Shown here: piece after piece, positions 1 to 13,033 of the stretch
Position numbering within the stretch: position 1 is the first letter of the stretch
Layout: every line of letters begins with the position of its first letter
Source: Augochlora pura
Lineage: Eukaryota; Arthropoda; Insecta; Hymenoptera; Halictidae
Assembly (NCBI RefSeq): GCF_028453695.1
Contig: NC_135779.1
Coordinates: 8,320,831 to 8,384,830, forward strand
DNA length: 64,000 nt
Direction of reading: 5' to 3'
The notes under the pieces: generated by a model
What the model was told of the DNA's origin: nothing
Database searches by the model: none
What the model saw: the letters and a program-made list of their open reading frames with translations, nothing else
Position numbers and translations under genes: made by a program

Positions 1-304
1 CTCCGTATCGTGCTTTCCCAAATGAAGGAAAGCCACGCGACAATGAACCTTTGCCGAAATATCCCTAAACAAAATAAATTTGTTCCATGAAATTTATATT
101 TACATGTTAAGTATAATGCTGATAATTTATTGTTACCATGGAATGTACTGCAGCAATTTCATTTGGATTAATTATACACGATCCTACATCTGTAAGATAA
201 GCAGTATAATTTACCCATTCGTTTTTATCACCAATTACAATTGGAAATGGTGGATGCTCTTTTACTTTAACCCGTCGTTTCTTCTTTGGTTCTCGTAGAT
301 TCAT
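1..304 (-). CDS. Tsen2: tRNA-splicing endonuclease subunit Sen2, first two coding exons (partial)
   Basis: Two exons read on the minus strand: 304-137 (ATG at 304, 56 codons) and 64-1, joined in phase 0 across a 72-base intron with GT and AG ends. The protein starts with a basic KKKRR stretch, then a divergent 40-residue segment, then GYFGKGSLSRGFPSFGKARYG. The motif GYFGKG(I/S)LSR plus a following S/P-F is the signature near the N-terminus of Sen2/TSEN2, the catalytic subunit of the heterotetrameric nuclear endonuclease that cuts the 5' splice site of intron-containing pre-tRNAs. Only the N-terminal region is in the window; the catalytic C-terminal domain with its Tyr/His/Lys triad lies beyond position 1. 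Family assignment rests on remembered similarity of this motif and on the basic N-terminus, which human TSEN2 also has. Confidence 0.8.
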
Positions 305-1817
305 GTTATTCTTGTTCCTAATGACATATAATTTTAAAAAACTTATTATGATGTTACAATATCAATATATAAGTGAGGTTATATTTTATAATTATGTATT
401 CTCAGTTTACAGTTGAATTTAGTCAGCAAATTAAATTTCATAATAATATAAACACTACTGTAATTTGTATAATCTTCTACTTACAACAGTCTTCTATTCT
501 TCTATTTTCACGGTACCTATAGGTGTTTGAAAGTTTCATAGAAAAAGCATGTAATCTAGATTTTTACATGTTATGTTTTACTAAATTTCTCATTTTAACG
601 TTTTTATATACAGTATATATTATAGAACAGATATACTACTTAATATAAAACTGTACATCTGTAGTAGGACTGTTTCTTATTTTGAGTAAGAAAGAACTTG
701 GCAAATATTTTGTTCCAGTCTCGTCGTTTTGTACCGGATAACTACATAAGTACGCTATGGTTATACGCATATAGAGTACAATGTAATTAATGTTTCTCAG
801 TATGTTGCTGAAAAGTAGTGAAGTGGAACATATTATACCAGTACCGTGATGAGTAAAAGGTGAAAATATCGCGCCGGAACAACAATATTTAATGTAGCTC
901 TTTCGAAAAAAGCGCCAGTCGGGCTCGCCCTTATTGGTCACTGTTTTTCGTTAATAACTAATTAACGATGCCACGGAGAAAATTTTTGTAAAGGAAAAAG
1001 TTACTTTAAATAACGTCGAGAACTTCCCATTTCCGAATTGTTATAGTTTTGGGACAGCCTGTATAAAAAAATAAATTTCATTTGCGATTATACATGTCGG
1101 TGGAATGCATTTCCATTGCAGCGATCAACGTCCAATTTTTTCAGTAACAGGTTCTACTCTTGCATGCTTTTCGTGCTTCCTAGGCTGGCTCGCACATTCC
1201 CACCATTTTACTGCGCATCCAACTTCACGCATGTATTTTAGAAAGAGAACAAGATACGATGAAAAGAAACAGAATGATAACCATTAGATTCTATGTCGGC
1301 ACATGGGTAGGAAACCTAGCTTATTTTACTTTGCCATGCATCTGAAGCACGCGTCATTTGTAAAGGAATTTCGAATTTGAATTTCGCGCCGCGTGTCTCC
1401 GATCGCATCAACCGAATGGATGCACGAAGATGATAGGGTGAAACAAGCTTGAACAAGTTGTACTTATTTCATGCTCTCTCGCTTACTCGTTGCTTTTCCT
1501 CTTTTTCTTTAATTCTGAGGGCCGCACTATCACATCAGTAAATTGTCAACCAATCAGAGCAAAGAAAATTTCTATGTTGAAGCTCTCTAACGGATCGAGC
1601 TGCGATCTGGAAGTGTGCAGAAATAGAACTGTTTGCTGTACCTCCATGTTTTGATAGTCGCGTGTCTTGTATATATGGACATAATCATAGGTCGTGCTTT
1701 GAATATTTGCCGCACAAACGATCCTAGTGCTGTCTTCTTTTCAAAATTAATGTTGTTCTTTATCGGAGACCGTCCGTAAATCTCTGTTTGTACAAGTTTA
1801 TAACGAAGATATTTGCA
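305..1817. other. intergenic region between Tsen2 and mitoguardin, promoter candidates
   Basis: No credible coding sequence was found; the open frames here are short and without recognisable motifs. The region separates two divergently transcribed genes. A reverse copy of an insect repeat end (GGGACAGCCTGTA) lies at 1051-1063. A CCAAT box (1550-1557) and a TATA-like TATATATGG (1670-1678) sit 120 bases apart, upstream of the first mitoguardin exons, and could mark its promoter. Confidence 0.4.
1550..1678 (+). promoter_or_regulatory. CCAAT and TATA-like pair, possible mitoguardin promoter
   Basis: CCAATCAG is seen at 1550-1557 and TATATATGG at 1670-1678. Placement about 140 bases upstream of a candidate first coding exon (1818-1850) fits a plus-strand promoter. 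This is an inference from short motifs in AT-rich DNA and either could be chance. Confidence 0.25.
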
Positions 1818-1850
1818 ATGTCCGTATTCAACGCACGGCAGTTCTTGGAT
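1818..1850 (+). CDS. candidate first coding exon of mitoguardin
   Basis: An ATG at 1818 opens 11 in-frame codons (MSVFNARQFLD) that reach a GTATTA donor at 1851. Its phase (0) matches the acceptor at 2103, which starts the transmembrane exon. It would give a protein of about 495 residues. The donor is weak and the peptide has no recognisable conservation, so another upstream exon could be the true start. No in-frame ATG with a better donor was found nearby. Confidence 0.3.
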
Positions 1851-2102
1851 GTATTATATAGACGTTGCATAATTTCACTGCCATCGATAAATTTATCTAG
1901 AACACAAAAAGCAAGTATCTCCATTTGAGGTTAGAGTAAATATATTTACTTTCGGTATTTTCAACATTACATAATATTGAAGAATGATTTAACACATTCG
2001 GTAAATTATGTTAATATTGTTGATTGTCGTAGAAACTTTATATGCACATATTCAAATGTTTGCTGTAATTCGACAGTTTTTTTAGTGTTCTGTATTTTGC
2101 AG

Positions 2103-2588
2103 ATTTTTATTATATGTTTAACCGGAGGATCATTGCTATTGGGAGGCCTGGCACAGTTTTTAAAAAGACGAAGAAGACATCCTATTCCTCCTTCAAGGAG
2201 ACCCTTGAGAGACTTAAAGCAAAGATTTGCTAATGCAAAGAATTCTAACTTTGGTAATTTATTCATGCAGTGTATGAGATATTAAGTAGGAATTATAAAC
2301 ATTTTAAATAGTATTAAGTTTAAAACATTTTCAAGTTAGGTCGTAAATGATTTGTCTGTTTCTTTAATTGCAGTTGTTTATAATTTAAAATACTGCTATT
2401 AATTTTTGTTGTCTCGAATAGTTATGTTTTATTCATGTTGGTAGATGCAGTCTCGCAAGCGTCATGGGCAAGAAGAAGCGAAGCAAGCAGTAGGAGTCAT
2501 ATAAGTGATCGAGTATCGCTTATATCTTCTGTTCCAGGGGGTCCAGATGGAGACGTTAAACTTACTCCACAACAGTTTGGTGTTCTTG
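2103..2588 (+). CDS. Miga: mitoguardin, membrane-anchor exons (5' part)
   Basis: Two exons: 2103-2253 (phase 0 in, phase 1 out) and 2445-2588 (ending phase 1 at GGTAAGT). The first encodes a hydrophobic segment, IFIICLTGGSLLLGGLAQFL, followed at once by KRRRRH, the same layout as the outer-membrane anchor and RRRRR cluster of human MIGA2. The second encodes a Ser/Arg-rich linker ending in LTPQQFGVLG, which joins in phase to LEALEKALYCWEDAL at 41492. Together with the six downstream exons the coding length from 2103 is 1455 bases, a multiple of three (484 residues plus stop). Mitoguardins sit in the mitochondrial outer membrane, promote mitochondrial fusion and lipid handling, and contact the ER. 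Identification rests mainly on the downstream exons. Confidence 0.8.
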
Positions 2589-2639
2589 GTAAGTCAGAAT
2601 CTTACATTAGTACATTAAATTTCTTAGTAGATTTATAAA

Positions 2640-4980
2640 AAAATATATAGTAATTGTAATTTCGAATTATTAAATCATTGATACAGTTGTGTACATAATA
2701 TTGTACATTAAAAGTTAAGGATATAATAATCATGAATAGATACCAATTTGTCAATTTATTCACTTTTTTGCTTATTCTGATTGAAATATTGTTTTATTTT
2801 TGTTGGAAATAACATCATATATGGGGAATTTGATCAAATTTTATTTAAGAAAGAAAATAACAATATAGTGTGCAGTATTTAACATAAAAAGAGATTATAT
2901 TGTGCATGCGTTCATAAATTATTCAAGGCTGAGTACATTTTTACATACATGTATGTATATAGCATTTATATTTACATGATAATGTACAGATATAGTAGAT
3001 TATTCACAAATAACATGTTTGTTCAATGCAGATAGTCATAGAAGCTAAGGACAGTTTTTGGCATTGCTAGAGTTATTTCCACTGTAATTTTTATTTAATA
3101 TTTCCTCCATGGTATACAGAAGTATCAAGAAGCAAGTAAAAAATAAGCAGCAATAGTTTGCATTCGAATATAGACTGTTCTATGCTTTTAATCATTTTAT
3201 TCATAAATTTATTCCGAAAATGTATTATTCTTTCAATATCCATTACCTTTTATTATTCATAGTGAGAAAATATTGCTCACAATGTCAAACATCATACCAA
3301 TTTTCATTTTCTATCTATCAGTTTCTTTTGTTTCTCATGTAAACGCGTAACATTCTAAAACTCACATGTCTCTACCTCGCAACAAATTACCTGCCTTCTA
3401 TGACAATTAACAAATTATTCAACAGAATATGTCACAATCATATTACATTTACATAAAATTTCATTGAGTATCACAATATTGTGATTAGGCTTACCTTGAT
3501 GCATACTCTTACAAACACGTTTGGACATTTGTTTCTGTCTGAAGTAAATATTTCATGTTACTTTGATAGGTACTACAATAGAATAAAATACATGATAATC
3601 ATACAGTATTAATACCAATATCAGGCGAAAACTATTAAATGGTTAAATAAGTGTACAACAATTATGCCTAGCAAAAATGTAGAAACATGTTATGTACATA
3701 CCAATGGTTCAAGTAAAAATGATCAAAAATACAAGAATATATGAATATATCATTTCTTTTGTTATGTGCTTTAATCAAAGCACATTTAAATTAAACACAA
3801 AATTAAATAAGTCCATATTTCTCTTTGACTTATCAAAGAAAGTGTAACTTACAAATTATTAACGCATCTATACAAAAGTAAAATACTGCATTCCTCTTCC
3901 ATTACAATTTCCATTAATAATAATCTTCTAGGAATCTGCAAGCCCTATCACTTTACATGGGAGACAGATGGGTACATAGTACTCTAGATGTTGTATTGTT
4001 TTTATAACAAAGCATTAATAATTTAAGAATTTAAAGTTTTGTTGATCAGACTCAGACTCTGTACATGGTTAAATTCTGGCTCATCCTTGAAGTTACTTCG
4101 TTTGAATTCTATTATTCTTATATGGCAGATCCTATACAATTTACATCAGTCACGTAAACGATATTAAAATAGCTTTGGAAAATAGTTGTACCCATCTACC
4201 TGCTATCTACGTATTCTTACTTGCTATGCTGTTATAAATCTTACAATTTTCTAAAATTATACTGCAATCTCAAAAATATATCGTAGCTGCGTTAACTCTC
4301 ACATCTCTTTATCCTTCATTGTCGTTTTTACTCCCCTGATCTCATTTATAAGCTAGTTGCCCGAGACAATACCTGCCGTAATTACAATTCTCTTTGAGTC
4401 GAACTTTGAAAGAAGATGTCATTCGTTTTTAAGTTTTCGATTCGAAGTTCTTCTAGAGGGTATCTAGAATTACACTTTGCAAAGGCATAAAATAGATTAG
4501 CTGGAGAATCGTTTCCACAGCGGAATTAGTAAAGACGGAATGTCGTAGTTACATTCAGTTATTCAACAATAAAGGTAATGTTAACGAATCTTCTGTTAAC
4601 ATTTACATTGGCTGCGATCGCTTGTACTTAACATTGTAATGAGACTAGCTCATCATTAAGGTATTTCTTCAATATCCTAAACGTGTATATATATATATTT
4701 TTATGTATATATATAATATAATATATATATTAAATTATATATATATATTAAATATCAAGTTTTCTCGAAAGGCAAGCATGTCAGTGCTGACATCACAGCC
4801 TGACAGTCAGCGATTTAACCAAGGAGCTTTATTTCGTGCCATAATTGCTATGTACGAAATTACAGCAACATTTTAATTTTTTTTCAATTTCTTTTCTTTT
4901 TTTTTTGTTGTTTTTGTTATCTTTCTTCAATATTGCTCTACGAATATATTACTATTGCAACTTAGGACTTCTTAAGAGTC
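2640..4980. other. AT-rich intron segment, nothing coding seen
   Basis: This stretch lies in the mitoguardin intron downstream of the antisense gene and probably includes the 3' UTR of that gene on its right side. It is AT-rich, with a TA-dinucleotide tract at about 4686-4755 and a T-rich run near 4875-4910. No open frame with domain-like character was found. Confidence 0.5.
4686..4755. repeat. TA-rich low-complexity tract
   Basis: Alternating TATATA and TAATATA runs cover roughly 70 bases. They are in the mitoguardin intron, some 230 bases beyond the stop codon of the antisense gene, and so may lie in its 3' UTR. Confidence 0.7.
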
Positions 4981-4986
4981 GTATTT

Positions 4987-7313
4987 TCACGTAATTCTAT
5001 GGACGACGATCGTTAATAGAGGTATAAATATAATGTTTAATGTATGTAAACATGTTCCAGAATGCGAAGCTTCTACCTTGTTTTTAAGTGACAAGGGACC
5101 ACCGTCGTCGCTTTGCATATTCGACATATCCGACTTCTTCGGCGGTATTATCATATTTTCATCGTGGTCTTCGTTTTCCATGTCTGTTTTACGGGGTTGC
5201 TTGCTGTATTCCTGTGCTATCGTAGTGGTACTTGCTTCGGTAGTGGGCGGTATAGTTGTAGTAGGAACTAAGCTATAATTACTTAAGAAGTAAATAGGTC
5301 CGAATACTGGAGTTATGTCAAACATGCTTTCTTCTCTACGTATACCGCTGATCCCGCGAGCTTTCGTTTCTCCATCTTCATAATAAGAGATCAATGTTCC
5401 TGAGTAGGGTACTTCCATGTCAGAGTAAGTAGCTTTCAGAGTAACGTTTATTGCTGTACCAGGCTCCAAAAATATTTCCACCCTGTCAAGGACAATGAAA
5501 TTAGATAGATCAAGGGAATAACGTAACTTCCGAGAAATACACACGGATAACACTCACGTATACACATCGCTGCGATTACTTTTTTCCATGGTACCCCACA
5601 TTACTTTCGGTAAAGCTGTTCCATTTGTTAAAGTAATCGATGTATTTAGGCCCTTCAAGATGGCATGACCCTGCCCCCAGTACACAGAATATTGATACGT
5701 ATAGCCAAAGGCTTGTGCCACGATTGCACCTTCCTGTCCATTATTAGCAATCGTTGCTTCCCCCAATATACTGGGTGTATGCTTCATTGCACGCTTTTTA
5801 GGCCAATGCAATTTAACTCTTGTCAGATTGTAATATATTGGCTCTGTTTCGACCAGAATATCACCAGACTTCTCACTTCCCTCTGTGCCATCCTGGTACA
5901 AAAATAAAATAGTATTAATAGTTTCTAATTCGCTAATTTGAAATTCTTTTCAATTTCTATTCAATGTAACTTAGTGATTAGTAATTAAATTAAATAATTA
6001 ATAATTAAGTCGTGAGTTTTAGACAAAGTGTCAATGTTTAACAGGCTCTGACTGTACTTGTAAACAGTTGCACACAGTCATACCTATATACAGCAATTAC
6101 TCACATCTTTCACGTAACTGATAGAGCCGAGATTGTCGTATGAAATCAAGGTGCCGATATAATTGGTGTATCGCGGCGCGCCGTCTGCGCCGTCCTTGTC
6201 ATTGTTAACCCTGTGACGAGCTACGAACATCTTTTCCGTGGCCACCGCTCCTATGGGAGTCGGCTTGTATTTATCCCAGTACTCCCAGTTGACGCGGCCG
6301 GCATTGTCGACGTTCTCCAGCAATTCGTATTTATCGTATGACTGCACGCTGCCATGAATTGTGACCGTGCATCGTTTCTCGTTCCCTTTCTGGCTACCAG
6401 CTACCCAGACCGTGGTGTGCAACGCCCGGCACACGTACAGCGGCTTCTTCTCCGGTTTCTTCGCTTGGTTGTGCAAATCCTCTGCGAAACGTTGACAATC
6501 GTTAAAAACGCGCGTCTAGACACCGAGGGTGGAGACAATTGCGATTCAAGTTCACCGAGACGGAAGGACGGGAAGGAACTCTGTACCATTAGGCGGGAAT
6601 AAAGTTTTATTCTGATTTTGAGTGGCGGTTGGTATCACTGTAGGAGGAAGAATACGGGGATGCTGTAGCGTCGAGAGAAAAGCCATCTTCATGTGCAAAT
6701 GAACTAACGCCGAATCAGCCAGTGTATTACTGACAATGGATATGCATATTTTTATATGGTTTTAATTATATTTATACCGTTGTGTAAAATAGTCTGCTCA
6801 GGGTACAAGTCGTTAACACTAAACCCTACCACAGCAGTCAAAAGAGACTTTTTCAAAAATGGTGCAAAGTTTAAGTAAATTCACTATTATTATTATGGAA
6901 GCAACGTGCATCATTTTTAATGCTCGGTAGGTTTCAGTGTAAATGCGGTTTCATCTCGCAAGATGCCAGTTGTTACCAATCGCAAGTCACCCCGAAACTG
7001 TAGCGCGATAGTCAAATGGTGTCAGCGACGATCACGAATTTTGAAATGCTTAACACGTTTGCAGATTCGAGTGCGTAAATCAGCGGTGTTATTGTTTCTG
7101 ATCTCAGTTGAACGCACCTTCGGTCTCGATCTCAAAGCCGCCGATCACTATTTCCCTCGACGGATCGTAATGTGCACGCGGCAGCCAGTTAAGGGTAGTC
7201 GAGGTGACCAGTTGATGATACTTTGACAGAATGTGCACGCTGTTGTCGGCGTTGGTCAGGAGCAGCGCTAGACCGAACAGTCCCAGGACAAGGTAGACTC
7301 TTTGCCAAGACAT
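4987..7313 (-). CDS. uzip: Unzipped-like secreted, GPI-anchored cell-surface protein
   Basis: Four minus-strand exons: 7313-7118, 6481-6105, 5892-5558 and 5482-4987. Phases (1, 0, 2) are consistent and give 467 residues plus stop. The N-terminus is a signal peptide (LVLGLFGLALLL, cleavage likely after TNA). The middle holds a DM9/DUF3421-like pair of segments (PLYVCRALHTTVWVAGS and FVARHRV). A Thr/Pro-rich stalk (VPTTTIPPTTEASTTTIA) precedes a hydrophobic C-terminus (IIFIPLLTIVV) with a short polar end, typical of a GPI attachment signal. Several N-x-S/T sites are present. Drosophila Unzipped, an axon-guidance and glial adhesion protein of about 488 residues, has the same general form; the name is from remembered resemblance and not from a search. 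The ATG at 7313 directly follows a CAG acceptor, so a non-coding first exon and the promoter lie further right inside the mitoguardin intron. Confidence 0.65.
6813..6860 (+). mobile_element. solo end of a TTAA-type element
   Basis: TTAACACTAAACCC at 6813 followed by TACCACAGCAGTCAAAAG matches the end of the intact element at 14347-14572. It lies in the first intron of the Unzipped-like gene. No matching right end was found, so it is a fragment. Confidence 0.45.
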
Positions 7314-9100
7314 CTGAAAAAAACGTTACAGATCGTTCGTTGTGAGAACGTGTGACACACGGCGACAGGGCTAATTCAGAGGTAACATGAAACTTCTTAG
7401 TCGGAGTTATGTGAACGGCTTTTAACACTGTACTCGCAATTCGCGACGAGCGCGTTGTTCGATTGGCCTGCTGTGTGCGAGAAACGCCGTCGGCCGTCTA
7501 GTCTCCTACGAATACAGAAAAATATTTCGAGATGTCGCGCATGCGTCGTGTCCGCCCCGACGTACTTTTTCATATCGAGCAAATTAACAGGCTTGTCCGA
7601 CGGCGAAACGGACAACGCGACGTTACCAGCAACTTTTTCGACTTTTACCCCGCCCGCCAGCAATAATTCCAACTGCCGGGAGAAAATTACACGAGTTACG
7701 TAATATTTCAGTTGCACCGTGTTCCAGCGACCTTAACTTTTGTAACAGTAATACCGCTCTTTGTGATTATGTTTCTTGCTTACAGAGCGTAACTTTAACA
7801 CAGCCCGAGTATAACTGGATCTCGCTCGGGCTTGCTTTCGCAGATTATTACCGTCAAGTGAATCGAGCAAATGATTTTTTTTCCTCAACGTCTCCCCGAC
7901 GATGCCTCCGAACAGATTCGAACCGCGGGAAAAACAATTTCATTGTCTCAATCTGATCGCGTACGAGATAAATTCGTAGGAATGGTATCGCCATGAATTA
8001 TTATTGGAATGGGGGTACCATGCATAACTTAGGACGACTCGTTCCTCTGGAAATCTTTCCAACCATTTAAATTATTCGTCCCATGAACACGCGGCTGCGC
8101 CAGTTATTTCATGGCGTGCCCGGTGTACACCTTTTGCCTCAGTTACCATAACGGTTCCGTGGCGTATCCGTTTACGTGATAATACACTTATTTTATAACG
8201 TTCATGGCCCACTGCATCCGCGACTTCCTTCTCGCTCGAGAGTTTCTCGGATAGCTGTTGAACCCGAGAACCAAGAATACGTGCATAATGTTACAAATAG
8301 TTGCTCTGCGGCAAGAATCATTTGCGGTTGCTTGATTTCGAAAAAAGTAACACAAGCAGAGTTCCAAGGCTTGAAATTAACATCTTGATTGCTGTGCAGT
8401 TTTGGAGTCGCACATTTTTGCGTTGAACCGGCGTACAATTTTACCAATAATACTTTCCGATTGAAAAGATCGTTGACGTTTTATAGTTTCTGCAGCACCA
8501 ATTACACCCTTTTCAATCTCGTGAAATTATTTGAAAAAGACGGAGTATTATTAAACCATCGTGTTCGGTCGGATAAGTGACGGTAAAAGAGAGGAAGCTG
8601 TTAGAATCGAAGAAATTGAATAAATTTTCGAAATTTTAAATATCTTCGACCCTGGGTCTTTAAATCATTCGGGTTGATCTGCAGTTCAAATTCCTGTCTC
8701 GTTTGAATCATCGTTTTCAAGGTAACCCAGTGAGCAAAAGGTGCATAAAAGCGAGTTTACCGATTTTCGGCGCCCGTGCCGAATCACAAAGCCCGCGATA
8801 ATCCACTTTGGCCAGGTGAATGAGGGCAGAGGTGGCGAAAGAAGTAGAGTCTCTTTGTCCCGTTGCGTAAAAAGCTGAACAAAAGCGTGACGCTCTTTGC
8901 CCCGCGGGACAAAGGAACATTTGTGCGCTCTTCTTCCTTTAGAAACGATTTTCGGAACGTCACCGAGATCGGTTTCACCGTAGAACCATCAACGGCTCCA
9001 GTCGGTCTTTAGGCTTTCAGCGAACTCTTTAACGCGTTCACTGGCAGCTGTGCACGGTGTAACAAATTCGGTGAAATTACTCTGACTTCAACGTAATTTA
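7314..9100. other. intron segment upstream of the antisense gene
   Basis: The segment starts with a T-rich polypyrimidine tract and CAG acceptor (minus strand, 7314-7330) that shows upstream non-coding transcribed sequence for the Unzipped-like gene. The rest is mixed composition. Open frames at about 7.4-7.7 and 8.2-8.6 kb overlap on both strands and have no recognisable motif. Confidence 0.4.
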
Positions 9101-9105
9101 ATAAA

Positions 9106-9285
9106 TTCGACTTTATGTATTCATGACAAAAAGGTGCAAATATAAAATACAAAACCGTAATGATATCAGAACTATACCGTACGTTCAATTTATTACAATT
9201 ATTAAAACAGGAACAAGATTTTCACCTAGCGTACGTTTTCTTTAATTGACCTTTTTATTTCGCATAAAAATCTACTGTCTATTAT
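9106..9285. mobile_element. degraded copy of the ACTGCGGATTT inverted-repeat element
   Basis: The left side reads CGACTTTATGTATTCATGAC and the right side reads CGCATAAAAATCTACTGTCTA, degenerate versions of the two ends of the intact element at 43690-43984. The length is about 180 bases, shorter than the intact copy. Confidence 0.45.
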
Positions 9286-9299
9286 AGCTTGGAAACGAT

Positions 9300-11300
9300 A
9301 TACTTCCAGATTCTTTGAATCTTCTTGCCGGATGAAATTTTGCCAAAAGCGCCAGTCGAACAGTGACTCACCAGGATGACACACGAGTCGTTAAAATTGA
9401 TTGTCGGAGAAGTAACGTCTACATGACACGAACCAATAATTTCGCGGTTCAATCTGCGGAGCTTAAAATTCAATCGGCCCACTTTATCGGCTCGAATCAA
9501 CGAGCTCGTAATCTTTTATTGAGGAAGGTAAGTATCTTCCGGTGGAGGAACGGTTCCCAAACAAAATGGCGACTCGATCGTTCTCTGGGACGTAGTTCAC
9601 CCCGTCCTTGAGGCTTCTTCCGATCTCCCTCGAACCTTTTCTCGATAACCAAAAGCTTTTGTCACGCTCGCGGTGACTTCGCTCGCGGTGCCAGTTGCGA
9701 CCGACCGTTTCCGTTCTGGCGCCCAGTTTCCGCGGAAACTGGTATTGTTCGTGTACCAATCGAACCGTCGACAAAAACGGTTCGATGCCGCCAGATATCG
9801 CATTGTCCGTGTCGCGATAGAAACCGTTGACGGTCGGTCGGCCACGTTGAATTAACTCGCAATAAACCCGCGATCCCCCCTCTCCACACCCCCCCCCCCT
9901 CTCGCTCATCCCCCGTGTACTCGTTCTAAATCGAAACACGAACGGATCGAGTCCGACGCAATCGTCCAACTTGTTCCTGCCCGTTCCAATTTGTTTCGGG
10001 ACCGGGGCACGGCGTCGCTGTTTAGACGAATTGGCGCGAACGGTCGAAACAAGAATCTGTACCGAACAGATCGGTTCTCGGCATTTTTATCTTCGTAATG
10101 CGAACGTTGCGAAACTGACCGAAGCGCGCTTGGTGTGAACACGGTGAAAATGCGAGAATGTAAATTGTTCGGCAAGCTTTTGTTACAGAGTTTCCTTTTT
10201 AAATATTCAGTAAAATCTCACGGAAAATATCGGACATAAAAATAAATGCAGTGGATGCAAATATGTTTAAAGAAATGAGAGTTTTAATTGTTTGTCGATT
10301 TTTTGAAAAGGGACCACGAAGAGGACCGTTTAAAAAACTCCTAGGCTAATTGATCTAGTGTTCAAGGTGTGTAGACGAATCGTTTCCTTGAACAATACGT
10401 AGTCAAATTGTGCGCATACCTCCGAAGCGTCGGAAACGAAACGTGACTCGTTAACGCGCGAATTGCAAGCATTAACCGCAGGACCTTTCATGCGATTTCC
10501 AAGCGGCCCGCGACGATCAACCTTCGTGCAAACCGGCCGAAAACCTCGGCGGCAATTCCAGATGATCGTTGGTAATTGCCGCGATTCCGCGTGGAAGCCG
10601 GAAAACTGACGTAACCGAGGATACTCCGACGTGACCCGCGTGCGAACGAGCGAAAACGAAAACTCGTGCCGAGAAAAATCGCCGGCGGCACCGGCGGACG
10701 GGGTGTGGAGACGGAGGGAACGGACCGGAATTCGTTTGGCGAATACATTAAAGAGAAAAACGAACCGCGAAAAACCGCTCGGCTCCGCTGTTAAACTCGT
10801 GCTCGAACGCGGTGAACGTTAGGCTTTCCCATATGGGAACCGGTTGGCCGAGGCTTGGCGCGCGCGTTCTGCAACTTGTTGACGGGCCACCTACTACGGG
10901 CGCCTCTCTGCGTCGCATTCGGTCGAATGGTAATTAACTCGCCCCCGTGATACACCCGGTACGTCACTGTCACGGTCGTCCCGTCTACGGGGTGTTTCTG
11001 AACGAACAAATCGGTTCCACGCGAGCGCCGATTCGATAAGGATCCCCGATCAATCGACTGCGAATTTTATGTATTTGCGAGAAAAATGGACGAATCGAAT
11101 GCAGGATAGTGCAGTAATCGAAGGCGATGAATTTTAACATTAAACCACAGCTTCTCGTTTTACAGTCAATTTTACTGCTCGCTAGGTTCACTGTTAACTA
11201 TTGCTCTGTCCAATCAATGGCGACAATTTTTGTTTTCCATACAAATACAATACTTCTCGCAGAAAGTTTTCGACTCTGTACTTTTTCTCTGTAATTAACA
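9300..11300. other. GC-rich island in intron, no supported gene
   Basis: This part is much richer in CG dinucleotides than its surroundings and contains a C-run near 9886-9899. Long open frames exist on both strands and in overlapping frames, as expected of GC-rich DNA, and none shows a domain. It may hold regulatory sequence or an untranslated first exon for either gene. Confidence 0.35.
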
Positions 11301-12489
11301 GTTTCTAGAATGAATGGCATTGTTCGCGATTTACATTCGACTCGAGCATAGTGCACGTTTCAAGATCCTGTGTAAAGTGGGCAGACTGCCATCGTCGCGC
11401 GCGTTGCTTTACAATGACCGCGAACGATGGCCCCTGGGAAAGATACACATACTCGAACATTTCTTTGAGTTCAGCCTCGCGAAGGTGTGGGCCACTCGGC
11501 TGACACTCCTCCGTGAGAGGTGTAGCCAGGAAGCGAAAGTGTTCTTAAAATCTTAAGGCCGGCTCACACATGTACCCCTCGTGAAAGTACAGTTGCTTTG
11601 GAGAACGCTTGAGAACAAGCGCTTTTCTCGAGGTCCGTGCAGGGGTTAATCCTTTTTGCGGACTATCTCTGCTCGTGCACCTGGCAGGCGAGGGAGCTAC
11701 CTACGTATCGTATCGGAACCAGGATTAACCTTTCCATTCGAATACGCTGCGGCGATCCGAATTTCACGGTTTTAGGTGGTATCCGTTCCTAAAGAATGTT
11801 CAGATGTTCGACCGAGGCAAGGGGGTCTTTCAGGATCTCGGAGATTGAATCCTACGGTGTCGACCCTCCCTCAGCCCTTCGGAATAATGGGGTCTTTGAG
11901 ATCCTGTGGAATTTTTCAAACAGCTTTCCTGCGTATCTCCTTTACTTTAGGAACCCCTCCTAGCTGTGCAGAATTTTTGAGCGCGTTGCAAATATTTGCT
12001 GATTCAATCGATCAGTCGTTTCATTCGTTACACTGTGTGCAGGCTTTCCGTAAATTTTATCGGAGTATCGAAAAACGTCTGGATTTTATAGACATGTGTT
12101 ACGCTTTTCATAACTGATAGGAAACATCACAATTGCAACAGACGTTAAATTTTATTATTATTTCCGCTACGGTTACTTTCACTGGATTGTCTACAGTGTG
12201 ACGCTATCTAATCGTCTACCTAATCTAGTTTATACAAAGCGTTACCAGTTATCTTAGCCAACAAATAAACTTCCGCCAGCAAGGGGTGTTTTTACTAACG
12301 TGGTCGGCAATCTGGGTTTTTCAAGTCCAAGCTCGATTTTTCTTATTGTTGTGGGCTCAAAAAAAAATGTATAGAAACTACGAAATAATTATCGGAGTCT
12401 CTATTTTAATGTGCAATTGTTCAATTACGATACCTTGAATCTAGTTTATGTCAAGGTTATGTAAATATAAAACTATGAGGATGTTACAG

Positions 12490-12558
12490 AGATTTAAGAA
12501 TATTATTACATTATTTGCAATTTGACAATTTTTATTTTGCATAAAAATCCGCCGTCTA
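12490..12558 (+). mobile_element. right end of the ACTGCGGATTT element
   Basis: The sequence AATTTTTATTTTGCATAAAA followed by ATCCGCCGTCTAATT at about 12524-12558 matches the right end of the intact element at 43984 with one change in the core. The internal part just upstream (about 12490-12520) also resembles other copies. The left end could not be placed. Confidence 0.45.
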
Positions 12559-13013
12559 ATTACGGGTCACCCTAGTTGATAACGAGTGCAGTCTACCGAA
12601 CAATCGGTCGTAATCGAAGCGAGTTTGTCACTCGCCATGCCCTCCGTCATCATCCCCCTGCATCAGCCGGGATTAACGTTTTCAATTTAGCATGTCGTTA
12701 ACGCGTCCCGGGTTTAAACCCCAAGAGCACCTGATCCTTACACCGTGTAAGAGGGATCCGCGATATTCCTGGGGATCGATCCTCCCAGTCTGAGACGCTT
12801 TCGGGACCGTCGACCCTCCACGGCTGCTCTCCCGATCGTGCCATCCATCGACGAGAGACCGTGGCCAAGGTTATGCGACGTATTAAGCGAGCCATACGAT
12901 CACGCGGCAAGGTCGTCACGAAATTTCTTAGAGGCTCTAAAGGGGATAATCGGCGCGGCGCGTTTCATTCGCGCGGCTACGATCTCAATTAAACAAACCC
13001 GGACCGGCCAGGC

Positions 13014-13033
13014 CGCCGCCGCCGCCGCCGCTG
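13014..13033 (+). repeat. GCC trinucleotide repeat
   Basis: An uninterrupted GCC run of about 20 bases lies in a GC-rich stretch of the giant intron. It would encode polyalanine in one frame, but no supported gene covers it. Confidence 0.6.

Noticed and set aside
1977..2102. Extension of the mitoguardin membrane exon back to an ATG at 1977 without an intron
   Set aside because: A clear polypyrimidine tract and TTTTGCAG acceptor end at 2102, and the extra 42 residues are Cys/Asn-rich and unlike an outer-membrane anchor.
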